Assembly (NCBI GenBank): GCA_013390605.1
Contig: JACAUB010000001.1
Location: 3,303,711 to 3,367,710 of the forward strand
Direction of reading: 5' to 3'
Source: Bacteroidota bacterium
GTDB taxonomy: Bacteria > Bacteroidota > Bacteroidia > Bacteroidales > Cfx3-03
DNA length: 64,000 bases
Under the pieces are notes generated by a model. That model was given only the letters and a program-made list of their open reading frames with translations. It was not told the DNA's origin and did not search any database. The first letter of the stretch is position 1. Each line of letters begins with the position of its first letter. Shown piece by piece: positions 62,849 through 64,000 of this stretch. Position numbers and translations under genes: made by a program.

Positions 62849-63706
62849 ATGAACCACGAAAAAGCTGAAGAGGAATGGGATCTTATTATTGAAGGAGCCA
62901 GTTCTCTTTTTGACCTTAAATTAAAAGATATATGGCGGTATCGAGATTTATTAGCAATGTTTGTAAAACGGGACATTGTGAGTTTTTACAAACAAACTAT
63001 TTTAGGACCGCTATGGTTTTTTATACAACCTCTTTTTACTACAATTATTTACACTTTTGTTTTTGGGAATCTTGCCTCTATTAGTACTGATGGGCTACCC
63101 CAACCGCTGTTTTACCTTGCAGGTATTACTGCATGGAGTTATTTTGCAGACTGCCTTACAAAAACAAGCACTGTATTTAAAGATAATTCGCACATTTTTG
63201 GGAAGGTATATTTCCCTAGGCTCATTTTACCGTTGAGTATTGTTGTAAGTAATCTATTTCGCTTTGGAGTCCAGATGTTATTGTTTTTTACAATGCTTGC
63301 GTATTATTACTTTCAAGGCACGACTTTAACACCTAGTTGGGCATTATTAATGTTTCCTGGATTAGTTTTAATGATGGCATTATTGGGATTAGGATTAGGT
63401 CTTATAATTACTGCCCTGACTACCAAATATCGTGATCTGGCATATCTCGTTACTTTTGGAGTACAACTAATGATGTACACCACAACTGTAATCTATCCTC
63501 TAAGTGCTGCTCCGGCAAAATTCAAACACCTCATTGAACTCAATCCTATGACCGGTTATATCGAAGCTTTTCGCTATTTCTTTTTAGGAAAAGGTGAATT
63601 TAGCTCATGGAGCGTTGGCTACTCCGTCATAACTACACTGGTAGTTCTAGCTTTGGGAATCATAATTTTTAATAAAACAGAAAAATCTTTCGTTGATACG
63701 ATATAA
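62849..63706 (+). CDS. wzm: ABC polysaccharide exporter permease Wzm
   Basis: A 285-residue ABC-2 type permease with six membrane helices. The N-terminal IWRYRDLLAMFVKRDIVSFYKQTILGPLWFF is the amphipathic entry helix and coupling region of Wzm/KpsM proteins. LGLGLIITALTTKYRDLAYL and the helix before LNPMTGYIEAFRYFFLG are also typical. Together with the Wzt ATPase that follows it exports an undecaprenyl-pyrophosphate-linked O-polysaccharide across the inner membrane. It is 65 bases after the regulator gene. Confidence 0.93.
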   Translation: MNHEKAEEEWDLIIEGASSLFDLKLKDIWRYRDLLAMFVKRDIVSFYKQTILGPLWFFIQPLFTTIIYTFVFGNLASISTDGLPQPLFYLAGITAWSYFADCLTKTSTVFKDNSHIFGKVYFPRLILPLSIVVSNLFRFGVQMLLFFTMLAYYYFQGTTLTPSWALLMFPGLVLMMALLGLGLGLIITALTTKYRDLAYLVTFGVQLMMYTTTVIYPLSAAPAKFKHLIELNPMTGYIEAFRYFFLGKGEFSSWSVGYSVITTLVVLALGIIIFNKTEKSFVDTI

Positions 63707-63800
63707 TTATTTTGATTTATAAAAAAGAAAAAAAGATTCCTTATAGTTATTCTAGTTTAAATAAAAAACCGAATAAAATCTCTTAATATTTATCCTTTTT

Positions 63801-64000
63801 ATGCCCCCAGTTCTCCAAATTTCAAATATTTCAAAGATTTATCGGCTCGGTGAAATCAGTACCGGGACAATCAGTAGCGACCTTGAACGTTGGTACAAAA
63901 TGAAAATAAGGAAACAAGAAGATCCTTATTTTAAAATAGGCGAAACCAACGACAGGAGCACAAAAGGTTTGAGCGATTTAGTGTATAGTCTAAGAGATAT
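63801..64000 (+). CDS. wzt: ABC polysaccharide exporter ATPase Wzt (5' part)
   Basis: ATG 63801 opens a frame to the end of the window: PPVLQISNISKIYRLGEIST, then LERWYKMKIRKQEDPYF and NDRSTKGLSDLVYSLRD. This is the N-terminus of Bacteroidota Wzt proteins, in which a long insert separates the first strand from the Walker A loop (not yet reached here). It follows Wzm after 94 bases. The Walker motifs and any C-terminal glycan-binding domain lie outside the window. Confidence 0.88.
   Translation, partial: MPPVLQISNISKIYRLGEISTGTISSDLERWYKMKIRKQEDPYFKIGETNDRSTKGLSDLVYSLRD

Overview
This 64 kb window is a surface-polysaccharide (O-antigen, capsule or exopolysaccharide) biosynthesis locus of a Bacteroidota bacterium. 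The evidence for the phylum is AT-rich DNA, starts without Shine-Dalgarno sequences, promoters of the TTTG-N20-TAnnTTTG type, an Fkp-type fucose-salvage enzyme and Bacteroidota-style glycosyltransferases. The genus cannot be told from the sequence. Nearly all genes are on the + strand; one pair (37.2-39.9 kb) is on the - strand. No tRNA, rRNA, CRISPR array or intact transposase was seen.

Layout. 0-9.3 kb: glycosyltransferases (one broken by an in-frame stop) around an operon for a dTDP-3-amino-3,6-dideoxyhexose (two FdtA-like ketoisomerases, a GNAT acyltransferase, an FdtB-like aminotransferase), then a GT10 fucosyltransferase. 9.7-17.6 kb: a GtrB-like transferase with a polytopic partner, another GT2, an amidotransferase-like protein, a UDP-GlcNAc 2-epimerase and a GT4-like protein. 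18.2-25.3 kb: two NodB-like proteins, CapA, an AsnB-type amidotransferase, a left-handed-helix acetyltransferase and an ATP-grasp ligase. 25.3-29.9 kb: four GT4 enzymes. 30-36.5 kb: a dead acyl carrier protein (ACP) gene with a ketoacyl synthase III (KAS III) and a short-chain reductase (SDR), then Fkp and a WecA-like initiating transferase with its own promoter and terminator. 37.2-39.9 kb (-): a GT2 and a GT-C-like protein. 40.7-51.6 kb: a UDP-sugar dehydrogenase, two ArnC/GtrB-like GT2s, an ATP-grasp, an NDP-sugar epimerase, a pair of small EmrE-like proteins resembling ArnE/ArnF, and SDR-ACP-KAS III-SDR-KAS III. 51.9-56.1 kb: an SGNH-like protein, a WecE-like aminotransferase and a large membrane protein. 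56.2-62 kb: a winged-helix regulator, an MBOAT acyltransferase with its SGNH partner, an AAC(3)-like acyltransferase and a DUF4910 protein. 62.2-64 kb: a second copy of the regulator, then Wzm and the start of Wzt.

How it fits together (inference). A WecA-like enzyme starts the chain on undecaprenyl phosphate, the GT2/GT4/GT10 enzymes extend it, and Wzm/Wzt export it. Fucose for GT10 would come from salvage by Fkp. The least ordinary part is 42.3-51.6 kb. It looks like a module that builds a lipid-linked sugar, flips it, and makes a short hydroxyacyl group on a dedicated ACP by two rounds of condensation and reduction. Amino sugars from the FdtB- or WecE-like enzymes would be plausible acceptors. 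A decayed relative of the acyl part lies at 30-32 kb.

Signs of mosaic assembly: duplicated regulators, a duplicated promoter-leader with fixed internal spacing, two copies of a small inverted-repeat element with target duplications, two hairpin-forming blocks of 11-bp tandem repeats, and several gene remnants.
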